Translations under genes and position numbers: made by a program | Part shown: positions 10,884 to 19,687 of the stretch, piece after piece | Numbering within the stretch: the stretch's first letter is position 1 | Layout: the number at the start of each line of letters is the position of its first letter | NCBI GenBank assembly: GCA_026027325.1 | Contig: JAMSLZ010000013.1 | Location: forward strand, 268,501-332,500 | Direction of reading: 5' to 3' | DNA: 64,000 nucleotides | Source: Actinomucor elegans | Lineage: Eukaryota > Mucoromycota > Mucoromycetes > Mucorales > Mucoraceae | Notes under the pieces: generated by a model | Seen by the model: the letters and a program-made list of their open reading frames with translations, nothing else | What the model was told of the DNA's origin: nothing | Databases searched by the model: none

Positions 10884-12332
10884 TCAGTCTTGATTTTGGC
10901 GATCCAACCAACTTTGAAACTTGTTCATTGCTCTAGTCACCATAACATCGGGCACCATACGATTACTCGTTCTAAACGGAAGTAGAATATCACCATGAAC
11001 AGCGTGTTCTAGTCTTCGTGAATTTGGTCCGACCAAATGATAAGTATTTGTCCTTTCGTTATGTTTTACAACCGTTAGAGGCCCAATATACTTGTCAGCG
11101 AACTTGTTGTTCGGATAATGGTCTTTCATCAAAACTAACTCGTTCACCTTGAAAGATTTTCTTGTCACGACTGTCTTGTCATATATCGCCTTTCTTTTCT
11201 TCTTCTTTTCTTCAGAACTGATCCGTGCTTCTTCTCTAACTTGCACCAACCAATCTTCGATCGCCTTCGCACGACTTCCTATCTCATCTTGTAATTCACC
11301 CAGAACGTAGTCATACCTAGGCGGTACCCATGTACTTGGTGTTCGCATATCATACCCGTATAATAGCATGCTCGGGGTGTAACCGGTAGCTTCGTTCGTC
11401 ATCGTTCTTATCGCCATCAACGCAGCACCGATATAACAATCCCATGGCTTCTTACTTTCCTCGTCTCGCATTATCTTTGCCATCGTTTGCACTAACGTCT
11501 GATTTAACCTTTCCACCTGTCCATTTGCTTGAGGTCTACGACTAGTAGTCATTCGATGCTTGCACTCTAATTTGCTGAGAAACGATTGTAGATATTCCGC
11601 CATATAATTACTTCCACGATCCGTAATCAAAAAATTTGGTACACCAAAGTTAGCCACGATATGATCCATTAGAAACCTTTCGGTCCTTTCGGCAGTGATA
11701 TCGGGAACAGCAATAGCAATTGGCCATTTAGTCAAGTAATCAACAGCGACCATCATGTATTTGTTTCCATCAGGCGTTTCTTCGAGTGGTCCAACACAAT
11801 CAGTACCAACTAAGTAAAAGGGTCTTGAAGGAGTAGGAATAGGTTGACCAGGAGTTACACGTAAGTGAGGAGTTTTTTGGCGAGCTTGGCAGGTTAAGCA
11901 GGTAGGCACTAGCTGTCTTACTTTTTCGTAGAGATTCTTACCAACATACTGGGATTGCACTTTCTTCCAAGTGTTATTTATCCCAAAGTGGCCCTCGCGG
12001 TGAACCCTTAGAACAGCAGCTTCAATTGTCCCTTCATGCAGTAGCTCTCTTGCGAGATATTCTTTGCCGTCGACTTGCGCCTTTATATAAATTTTACCTC
12101 TTTGCGCAATATACTTCTTGGATTTCTTCCTCAACATAGACTTGATCGACTCAGTAGCACCGATAGGATACGTTTTGCGGGTAATATAGTTGAATAGCGC
12201 GATATAATTTGGATAATCCATCTTCACACGAATAGTTTCTTGAGCACGAAAATTTAAAAGATTTGAATAAAAAAGAGGTCTTCTCGATCCAGGTAAGTTG
12301 TTGTATTGTAATGTGTCTTGCACCAGATCCAA
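10884..12332 (-). CDS. gypsy-1 integrase ORF
   Basis: The 482-residue ORF carries an HHCC zinc-binding domain (HREGH and CLTC, about residues 110-150). The DDE core follows: VGTDCVGPL, FLITDRGSN and ANGQVERLNQT, with 35 residues between the last D and E. A C-terminal chromo/SH3-like segment contains KYIGPLTVV. Unusually, integrase is a separate ORF: the RT-RNase H frame stops at 12710 and a 377-nt gap intervenes. The true start is uncertain, since the first 40 residues are not conserved family sequence. It appears intact. Confidence 0.88.
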   Translation of the reverse strand: MDLVQDTLQYNNLPGSRRPLFYSNLLNFRAQETIRVKMDYPNYIALFNYITRKTYPIGATESIKSMLRKKSKKYIAQRGKIYIKAQVDGKEYLARELLHEGTIEAAVLRVHREGHFGINNTWKKVQSQYVGKNLYEKVRQLVPTCLTCQARQKTPHLRVTPGQPIPTPSRPFYLVGTDCVGPLEETPDGNKYMMVAVDYLTKWPIAIAVPDITAERTERFLMDHIVANFGVPNFLITDRGSNYMAEYLQSFLSKLECKHRMTTSRRPQANGQVERLNQTLVQTMAKIMRDEESKKPWDCYIGAALMAIRTMTNEATGYTPSMLLYGYDMRTPSTWVPPRYDYVLGELQDEIGSRAKAIEDWLVQVREEARISSEEKKKKRKAIYDKTVVTRKSFKVNELVLMKDHYPNNKFADKYIGPLTVVKHNERTNTYHLVGPNSRRLEHAVHGDILLPFRTSNRMVPDVMVTRAMNKFQSWLDRQNQD

Positions 12333-12709
12333 AAGTAGACACCAAACGGATATAAATAAAATTTCTTGTAATTGTTATCGCCTACGATAAATCTTGATCG
12401 ACTTGAGTATTCTTGGTCTAACGGTAGTGTTCTTGAGCGCTTGTAAAGATCGATATTCCTAGTAATTCCTTTAATCCATGAGTTTTTCCAACATTGCGAC
12501 GTAGCTATTGGTCCTTTTTGCTTTCGCGGGGAAGGACAAAGTTTGTCATGAAACAAAAACCCACTTTATTTGATATATCAATTTGATATTTTTATACAAC
12601 GATAGTTAAAAATGCATTTCCTTTGGTATTTCTAAACTATTTCTAAACTATTTCTAAACAATATAAATTTTCGAACTATTTAACTACTTCCTAGACAAAA
12701 CTAGAATTT
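12333..12709 (-). other. Gap between RNase H and integrase ORFs
   Basis: This segment holds direct repeats of TTTCTAAACTA (about 12632-12662, with a related copy near 12708). No conserved ORF is recognised. It may hold a splice or internal initiation signal for integrase, or be decayed coding sequence. Confidence 0.4.
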
Positions 12710-15310
12710 CTAAACTAAACGACTCAAACTATCACTTGGCATGTTGTCACCCTTGATCCACTGTATCTTGTAATCGTGAGCCATCAGAGCGGCAGACCAT
12801 CGCATCACCTTAGGGCTTGGCTTAGGGTTTTCAAAAATATACTTCAAAGATGAATGATCCGTTCGCAATATCCACTTCCTTCCCTCTAAATAATGCCTGA
12901 AGTAATTTACACCCCATACAACTGCAAAAGCCTCGACATGACTTGCTGAATAATTAGTCTCAGCACCCCGCAACGTTCTTGAACCATAACCGATAACTGT
13001 TTCTTCATCACTGGATCCATCCGGGCTTTGCGATAAGATTATGCCGAGACCAGCAGAACTACCATCGGTTGTCAGGATTTGGATCTGTGAGCGGTCGGGA
13101 TAAGCCATCAACGGCTCCGTACAAAGCATTTGCTTCAGCGCCGCAAAGGCTTCTTCTTGCTCTTGTCCCCAATTGAACACGACACCCTTTCTCAACAATC
13201 TCGATAACGGTAAACATACCCTGGCTGCATCCTTCAACGCTCTTCTATAAAAATTTGCAGTGGCCAAAAAAGACTTGACACCAGCAACATCCTTGGGTCT
13301 TGGCATATCCAAAAGCTTCTGTACATTACGCTTCGTTGGCCTTATACCTTCAGCATCGATAACATGACCTAAGAATTCGACCGATGTTTTGGCAAACTCA
13401 CATTTCGACCATTTTAGCTTCAAATTGTAATTTTCTAAAATGTTAAAGAGCAACTTCAGATGATCCAAATGAGCTTCCAATGTGGGGCTATACACGCAGA
13501 TATCATCGATAAAAATCTGGAAACAAACTCCAAGATAATCTCCCAGTATTTTAGCCATTTCTTGAGAATAACGCATAGGTCCTCCTTGAACTCCAAACGG
13601 CATTCTTGTACTTTCAAACGTTCCATACTTAGTAATGATTCCAGTATACTTAATGCTGTTTTCTGCCATCTTGATCTGAGTAAAACCACTTGCTGCATCC
13701 ACCACTGAGAAATACCTAGCGCCGTGGAAACCGTCCAATAAATCATGTATGTTTGGTATGGGCCAATCTTCTCTTACGGTTCTTTGATTTAATTGGCGCA
13801 TATCATATACCAAACGTAGTTCCTTAGTTTTTGGCTTTCGAACAAAGAAAATCGGAGAACACCATTCCCCACGACTAGGTCTCAAGACACCCAGATCCAC
13901 CAAGTTCTTCAATTCTTTTCTTAAATATTCGTCCTCTTCCCAAGTAAGCCTGTAAGGCCTCGTCCTAACCGGCGTTACTCCTGGCTTTAGTACGATATCG
14001 TGCTCAGCGCCTTTCAAACATCCCAGACCACCCCATTCGGCAAACTGTAACTTTCGTTCACGCAGAAACACGATCAGAGGATCGGGTAATCCAATTAATT
14101 TGCTCTCAAAAGGGTCTGCAAGTTCTTCCATCGTACCATCTTCATCGCCACTAGACTCCAAAGCTTCATCAAGGTAAGTCTTCAAATCATTTGGTGTAAT
14201 TGACGCATCCAAATTAACAGTACCACATGCAGGAATTTGCTTAAAATCCTGGGTTTCAACTGAAAATACTTCGGCAGCATTGAACAACTTATCGAGATCG
14301 CCACCAAAAACGGATACACAAAAGATCTCTTGACTTGAACTAGAGCTTGTTTCTCTTGTACTTCTCCCTTGCACCGTTATCGAGCTTCCACCATTCTTAA
14401 TTGGTATTTCTATCAGACCTTCTCTTGCATGTACTTTAATATCGTATTGTTTGAGCCATGTCATTCCCAACAATACCACCGGATCGGGCTTCTTGATCGC
14501 CTTAGAGTCATCCTTGATAACAAAATGCTCTGCTCGTAGTTTTCCACCAACTCTGATTGGAACAGCAGCAGTTACTTGACAGATGTTGAATCGTTGCCCT
14601 TTCTTAGTAGTGTCCAATGTAGTAATCGGTATTTGATCCGCACTTGCAACAAGATTAAACCTTTCTGCAACTGACTTACTCATAACGCTCACAGCAGCCC
14701 CTGTATCGATCACCATCTTCACGGGTTGATCGTGAATGGTACCGATTATCTTCAACGGAGACGACGCTTCTAAAACCGCCTTATGATAAGGGTATTCATA
14801 AATCGTGTCATCGTCACTGTCATCGCCATACACGTTCACCTCCTCAGAAATGCCACTAGTACTATCTTCGTCACCATAATCGCTAGGCGAATCGTATTCA
14901 TTTTCGTTAGTAGACGATATAGAACCCCCAGAAACCAAATTGATAGCCACTGGATTTGCAGCATTCTTTCCTTTACTGGGTTTTCGAGCATCCAAGAAAC
15001 GTATACCATCCTTCAATTGCTTTCGGGCATTTTTATCATTTACGATCCAATCTTTAAATGATATTGGCGCAGCAACCATGTCTAGTTTCTCCCATGTATT
15101 TAACTCTCGTTTATCGATCTTTAACCTTTTGGGTGGTGCACGCAATTTCTTCCTTGGTATATCCACCAATGGTCTACTACTACCTGCAACAGCGGCAACA
15201 CTAGAAGCTTCTACCATACCAGAAATATCCATAGGCGTTGCTAACGAAACTCCAACACCAGTGTTTGCTTTCTTGTTGGGTCCATGAGCTACACCAACCG
15301 TAGATTCCAA
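12710..15310 (-). CDS. gypsy-1 pol: protease, RT, RNase H
   Basis: The 866-residue ORF has an acidic N-terminal linker, an aspartic protease motif MVIDTGAAVS at about residue 200 and RT with VYDMRQLNQRTV and IFIDDICVYS. RNase H follows (TTDGSSAGLG, ILRTDHSSLKYI) and the frame ends PSDSLSRLV. The open frame continues upstream to the Harbinger insertion at 15364 and resumes beyond it at 17463-17582, so the original pol began at 17582. No damage other than the insertion is seen. Confidence 0.92.
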   Translation of the reverse strand: MESTVGVAHGPNKKANTGVGVSLATPMDISGMVEASSVAAVAGSSRPLVDIPRKKLRAPPKRLKIDKRELNTWEKLDMVAAPISFKDWIVNDKNARKQLKDGIRFLDARKPSKGKNAANPVAINLVSGGSISSTNENEYDSPSDYGDEDSTSGISEEVNVYGDDSDDDTIYEYPYHKAVLEASSPLKIIGTIHDQPVKMVIDTGAAVSVMSKSVAERFNLVASADQIPITTLDTTKKGQRFNICQVTAAVPIRVGGKLRAEHFVIKDDSKAIKKPDPVVLLGMTWLKQYDIKVHAREGLIEIPIKNGGSSITVQGRSTRETSSSSSQEIFCVSVFGGDLDKLFNAAEVFSVETQDFKQIPACGTVNLDASITPNDLKTYLDEALESSGDEDGTMEELADPFESKLIGLPDPLIVFLRERKLQFAEWGGLGCLKGAEHDIVLKPGVTPVRTRPYRLTWEEDEYLRKELKNLVDLGVLRPSRGEWCSPIFFVRKPKTKELRLVYDMRQLNQRTVREDWPIPNIHDLLDGFHGARYFSVVDAASGFTQIKMAENSIKYTGIITKYGTFESTRMPFGVQGGPMRYSQEMAKILGDYLGVCFQIFIDDICVYSPTLEAHLDHLKLLFNILENYNLKLKWSKCEFAKTSVEFLGHVIDAEGIRPTKRNVQKLLDMPRPKDVAGVKSFLATANFYRRALKDAARVCLPLSRLLRKGVVFNWGQEQEEAFAALKQMLCTEPLMAYPDRSQIQILTTDGSSAGLGIILSQSPDGSSDEETVIGYGSRTLRGAETNYSASHVEAFAVVWGVNYFRHYLEGRKWILRTDHSSLKYIFENPKPSPKVMRWSAALMAHDYKIQWIKGDNMPSDSLSRLV

Positions 15311-15364
15311 CGAATTTGCGTCACGATGATTTCTCTTTGCTACAGTGAAAACTTCTACGCCTAC

Positions 15365-15584
15365 GAGTTACGTTTATATATAAATAATTTTTTTATTAAT
15401 ATCATTATTCTTATTTATTTTAAATAAATTATATTTTTTGGGATTAACGATTTTGTTGAGATTTTAAAACATATTAAAAAAAAACGTTATGATTCATTTT
15501 ATTCTTTATCAACAATTTATTATATTTTTCTGTTACTTTATATCTTGTGTTGTGTTTAATTTTTGTATAGCTAAAACGTATCTC
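15365..15584. repeat. 220-bp terminal direct repeat, left copy
   Basis: It appears identical to 17243-17462. The unit itself starts and ends with short inverted repeats (GAGTTACGTTT / GAGATACGTTT), so each copy looks like a small transposon in its own right. Confidence 0.85.
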
Positions 15585-15650
15585 TAATAATAATTGAAGA
15601 AGAATGAAGTAAAAGTCAGGACTTTAATATTAGATAAATAATGATAGTTA

Positions 15651-17107
15651 TTACATGCTTATATCCATATCTACTTCTAAATCTTTATTATATTCATTTA
15701 ATATAGTTTTATCATCAAAATCATACTCTTTTACCCATGAATTATATAATTTTTTATATCCTTTCCATTTTACAAAATACTCCTTTACACCATTTTTATC
15801 TAATCTATGTGATATTATATATTGAACTTCATAATGCTTTTCTTTATCTATAATATCTTGAGTTAAAGAATTTTTTTCTTCAATAGATATATTTTTACAA
15901 GTTATAATAGAATTTAATAAATCATGTTGATAATCTTTCATTAAATTTATATCTGCCATTTTGTATTCCAACTTTATTAAATCTTCTTTTATATTATTAT
16001 TACTAGGATAATCAAAACTATCTTTTAACCATAAAGAATGTTTATATAATGGATTTAATCCACTTAATTCTGCAAACTTTTTAATATTTAATAATGCACA
16101 AGCTAATTTTAATTGTATATTATATGTTTCTAATTTAGTCACTCTAACATTATTTTTAGCATCGAATCTTTTAAATACTTTTCCTAAACTTGCAAAATAG
16201 GTTTCTATTCTAGATCTAAATCCTCCAATATAATTATTAAAATTTGTCTCTTCATCTGTTAAATCTATTTTTTTCTGCTTTTCAATAGGAAATGTAAAAT
16301 TGTTAATTTTTATATCCAAGTTTCTCAAAGAATACTTTTCAATAGTCTCATTTAGTGTATTTTATATAAACCGTCAAAACATATATTATCATATAAAGTA
16401 AAAAATTTATTAAATTGTACATTGTTTATAAGCATTTTGTCATCATTATTATTTTTACATGGTAAACTATCTGATATAAATACTGCTATATCATTAATAT
16501 CTATTACAAATTGTGTATTCAATCCTGGTTTTTTTAACTTCCAAGAATATAAATCTTTTCTATCAAAATCTACATTTTCATATATTATTTTATTATGGTG
16601 ACCATCCATTAATAAAGTTACATGTTTCATCATTTCTGGATTATTTATATATGAATTCAATAACCTAATTCTTTTATTTGTGCAGTAGTTATATAATATG
16701 TTATTAACCCAATTATTCAATTCATCATACTTTTTGATATATAAATATTTGTAAATTCTGAAAAAATTAGAATGAGGTAAATAAGTCTCCATTTGATTAA
16801 TAGATATCCCATTTAATAAATGTTCTAGTATTATCAAAGCTTTATCAATGTTTCTATATGGCCCTGGTAAATCAAAGTTATTACAAAAATCTGTTAAAAA
16901 TAAAAATGTTGGAATAATCCCAATCTTATCCTCTATATTTTTTTTAACTTTCTCTATATGTTTAATCTCTTGTAATTCTGTTCTGTGGTATTTTTTTTCT
17001 ATAGGTCTATATTCGTTTTCTAAAAATTTCCATTTTGATTTAATCAAGGTTTCATATTCTATCTGTAATTTATTTTGTAATAATATTTTTTCATCTCCAT
17101 TTATCAT
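15651..17107 (-). pseudogene. DDE_Tnp_4-like transposase with chromodomain
   Basis: Two frames form one gene. The upstream part (17107-16352) carries LLMDGHHNKII, AVFISDSLP and YDNICFDGLY. The downstream part (16328-15651) begins in TTG context and carries FRSRIETYFASLGKVF, the likely third acidic residue. It ends in a chromodomain, YEVQYIISHRL and YFVKWKGYKKLYNSW. A one-base indel near 16345 joins them. Harbinger-type transposases fused to a chromodomain are known to me from fungi such as Rhizophagus (recalled, not checked). Only the single frameshift disables it. The N-terminus is uncertain, as the frame is closed by a stop just upstream of 17107. Confidence 0.75.
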
Positions 17108-17242
17108 ATCACAAAATATCTTTCTTGGATCTTTTTTTTATATATCAAAAATTCAATTTTTTTCTTTAAATAATCATCTGAGTTTCAAATTATAGCAGAT
17201 AAAATTGTCTGCAACGCCATTGTGTGTAATAATAATTTCTTA

Positions 17243-17462
17243 GAGTTACGTTTATATATAAATAATTTTTTTATTAATATCATTATTCTTATTTATTTTA
17301 AATAAATTATATTTTTTGGGATTAACGATTTTGTTGAGATTTTAAAACATATTAAAAAAAAACGTTATGATTCATTTTATTCTTTATCAACAATTTATTA
17401 TATTTTTCTGTTACTTTATATCTTGTGTTGTGTTTAATTTTTGTATAGCTAAAACGTATCTC
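17243..17462. repeat. 220-bp terminal direct repeat, right copy
   Basis: It has the same sequence and orientation as 15365-15584. It is directly followed by the TAC target duplication and the interrupted gypsy-1 pol frame. Confidence 0.85.
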
Positions 17463-17582
17463 TACAGCATTATTACTCGCACCTTGTTCTTCCCTTGCTG
17501 TTGTCTCCACGTAATAACTTTCAGATCCTTCACTACTACCACGGTTCACTTGTCCATTTGATAGGACACCAGAGGTGGACAT
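17463..17582 (-). CDS. gypsy-1 pol, 5' segment
   Basis: This short frame starts at ATG 17582, only 2 nt after the gag stop (TAG GA ATG). It runs into the Harbinger insertion and continues in frame at 15364. The spacing suggests termination-reinitiation, or a frameshift, for pol expression. Confidence 0.7.
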
Positions 17583-17584
17583 TC

Positions 17585-18652
17585 CTACTGGCGTCCCAGG
17601 CCTTTTCCCTGGCTTGATTGGGATGGGCCTTGAACTAGCGCAGAACCATTATTAGGATTGACACCGTGATTGTATTGAGGTTCTTGAGGCTGTTGATTTC
17701 CCTGTTGAGGTCGTGAACAATATCTAGCTATGTGTCCCATCTGTCCGCACGCGTAGCATTTAGGTTCACCACCATGATACCGTTGTTCATTCACCCGAAA
17801 GGATGGGTAACGAGTAACATTTGCACTACCAGAATCAGATCCACTATTGAAATGGGTATTCACCGAAAGACGTAGGTCTCTAACACCCTCACAAAGTTCC
17901 TTCATGATCGTGGACAACGATCCCAAAGAAGCCACCGAGTCATCATCCCTTGTAACTACTTGGTTGTTTCGCATAGTACTGGTTTCAACATTGTTTGCTC
18001 TAAGTGGATCACCATTTAGATTCTCGCGTACTTCAGGAATAACTCGGACGTAACGATTTGCAATTTGCGATCCACCATACTTCTTCATGCTAGACTCAAC
18101 CCTCTTAGCCGATGCTGTAATGGCATCCCAATCGGACGAGCTATGCCCAAGTTCGGTAACTCTTTGAGCAATAACAGGTTTTAAAGCTCTCAAAAAGTAC
18201 CTTACTCTAACAGCAGCAGAATTAACACCGAGGACGCCGAATAATTCCACACAACGAAACTTCAACGCATCGACCGACTGTCCTTCACCTTGCTTCAATC
18301 TCTCCAATTCTTCCCACCAAGCATCCACCTGATCATCGCTAGCAAACTGCTTGGTAAACTCGCGTACAAAATCATTGTACGTATGTACATTCTCCTCGAC
18401 GGATTCCCACCATAACCCTGCTGGTCCTACCAGGTATGATGTAGCCACCATAAGAATCTCATCATCAGAGAATTCAAAACCCTTCTTCAATCTTTCGATC
18501 GTTTTCAACCACGCCTTAGGTAAAATACCTTGATCCTCACCACTAAAGCACACTGGCTTTGGCAAAAACTTCTCCATTTTGGCGGTATTATTAGATACCA
18601 CATTCTCCAATACTGGTCTTAACGCAGCAGACGATGCTCGGGATTCAGACAT
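17585..18652 (-). CDS. gypsy-1 gag
   Basis: Taking ATG 18652 (MSESRASSAAL) as start gives about 355 residues. A retrotransposon gag domain contains GPAGLWWESVEENV and VREFTKQFASDDQ, and a zinc knuckle CYACGQMGHIARYC lies near the C-terminus, followed by a Q/N-rich tail. The same frame stays open 91 codons further up, through the leader and into the 5' LTR, to an ATG at 18925. That extension has two hydrophobic stretches and is probably not gag. The stop lies 2 nt before the pol ATG. Confidence 0.88.
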   Translation of the reverse strand: MSESRASSAALRPVLENVVSNNTAKMEKFLPKPVCFSGEDQGILPKAWLKTIERLKKGFEFSDDEILMVATSYLVGPAGLWWESVEENVHTYNDFVREFTKQFASDDQVDAWWEELERLKQGEGQSVDALKFRCVELFGVLGVNSAAVRVRYFLRALKPVIAQRVTELGHSSSDWDAITASAKRVESSMKKYGGSQIANRYVRVIPEVRENLNGDPLRANNVETSTMRNNQVVTRDDDSVASLGSLSTIMKELCEGVRDLRLSVNTHFNSGSDSGSANVTRYPSFRVNEQRYHGGEPKCYACGQMGHIARYCSRPQQGNQQPQEPQYNHGVNPNNGSALVQGPSQSSQGKGLGRQ

Positions 18653-18775
18653 AGTTTCGATAAATAACTTAACTTGATTTCTAGGTAAAACACACACCAA
18701 AAAGAGACAAAAGAACGCAAGGTATAGCAAATTTCCAATATTAACGGTAGTTGTATCACGGATTCCTCTCCAAAA

Positions 18776-19528
18776 TGTAATGCCGTTTAGCGAATATAAG
18801 GGTTTTTGATCGGTTTGATCAAATGTGTGCGATAACAAGAATAATATGAATGTGATCAGAGAATTATAACAGCCTATTAAGCCCAAGAACCAAAAGGCAA
18901 AGTTAATATTCTTGATCAAATCCATAGTAATATCGGAATTTGTAACCTACGTTTGATTTCACGTAAAAGATCTTCCTTTCTCCAAGAATCAACCACTGAG
19001 TAGACTTTCTCCAAAAAATAAAAATAAAAAAACTGATGATGATGTTTATTGAATAAACCTTTTGGGATATATATATGATTTAAAATTTAAGACAAAACTA
19101 TGTTTCCAAAACAACATATTGACCATAAGCTTGAGAATTTCGATCTTTAGAATTTGACCGACCGAGATTCCTCCAAAAAAATGTCCAGATATGTCAAGAT
19201 AAATAAAAGAGTTAATAAATGAAAATATCTAACAAAAACTAAATGAACTAAGAAATAAAATAAAACAATATAAAATATAAAATAAAGAAACCAAAGTATT
19301 CAGAAAGAGTCGATATAAAGCAAGGTTGAAAGTATAACAGATGAGACCAAAGTAGTAAAAACAGCTATTCGAAATCAGTAGCCAATGATATCAGAGATAT
19401 AGAAAGCTCGTCCGCAACCAATAACCACTAGAAGAAATTTGTACCTCCGTTATCCAATAAAGTTACTAACTGGGATTGAAAAAAGAAGCTATTTTCACCA
19501 GCCGATATCACTACTACACCACGTTTCA
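18776..19528 (-). repeat. 5' LTR of gypsy-1
   Basis: The 753-bp LTR is near-identical to 10075-10826. Reading inward on minus, it is followed after 3 nt by TGGAGAGGAATCCG, a candidate primer-binding site whose tRNA I could not identify. The outer edge lies 11 nt upstream of tRNA-Asp. Confidence 0.92.
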
Positions 19529-19539
19529 AACAAAAAAGT

Positions 19540-19611
19540 TCTTCGGTAGTATAGTGGTGAGTATCCCCGCCTGTCACGCGGGAGACCGGGGTTCAATTCC
19601 CCGCCGGAGAG
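19540..19611 (+). tRNA. tRNA-Asp (GTC)
   Basis: The cloverleaf folds: acceptor TCTTCGG pairs with CCGGAGA, the anticodon stem is CCCGC/GCGGG with loop CTGTCAC (anticodon GTC), the T-arm is CGGGG-TTCAATT-CCCCG and the discriminator is G. There is no intron. It is flanked 11 nt upstream by gypsy-1 and 43 nt downstream by an old gypsy-2 LTR. Confidence 0.95.
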
Positions 19612-19654
19612 AATTGTTTTTGCTAGCCATCGAACTGTAATTTCTTTAGGCTGC

Positions 19655-19687
19655 TGTCGTGTGCAGAGCTATATATTTTTAAAGTAG
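19655..19687 (+). repeat. Old gypsy-2 LTR, left fragment
   Basis: This is a diverged start of the gypsy-2 LTR (TGTCGTGTGCAGAG...). It is interrupted by the full gypsy-2 element at 19688 and continues at 24938-24977 (AGATTGAAATAAG...). It starts 43 nt after the tRNA-Asp gene. Confidence 0.75.

Larger units (their letters stand above)
15365..17462 (-). mobile_element. PIF/Harbinger-type element inside gypsy-1 pol
   Basis: The element is flanked by a 3-bp duplication TAC (15362-15364 and 17463-17465), and removing it with one TAC restores the pol frame. Outer ends read GAGTTACGTTTAT and, inverted, GAGATACGTTTTA. A DDE_Tnp_4-like transposase is encoded on the minus strand. Both ends consist of the same 220-bp sequence in direct, not inverted, orientation. 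Confidence 0.8.
10075..19528 (-). mobile_element. Ty3/gypsy retrotransposon gypsy-1
   Basis: Two near-identical LTRs of 752 and 753 bp with TG...CA ends flank gag, protease-RT-RNase H and integrase ORFs, all on the minus strand in gypsy order. The flanks show a 4-bp duplication AACA (10071-10074 and 19529-19532). A purine run beside the left LTR (10827-10840, read on minus) fits the polypurine tract. The pol gene is split by a 2.1-kb Harbinger-type element (15365-17462). The 5' LTR ends 11 nt upstream of tRNA-Asp. Few LTR differences suggest recent insertion. Confidence 0.93.
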
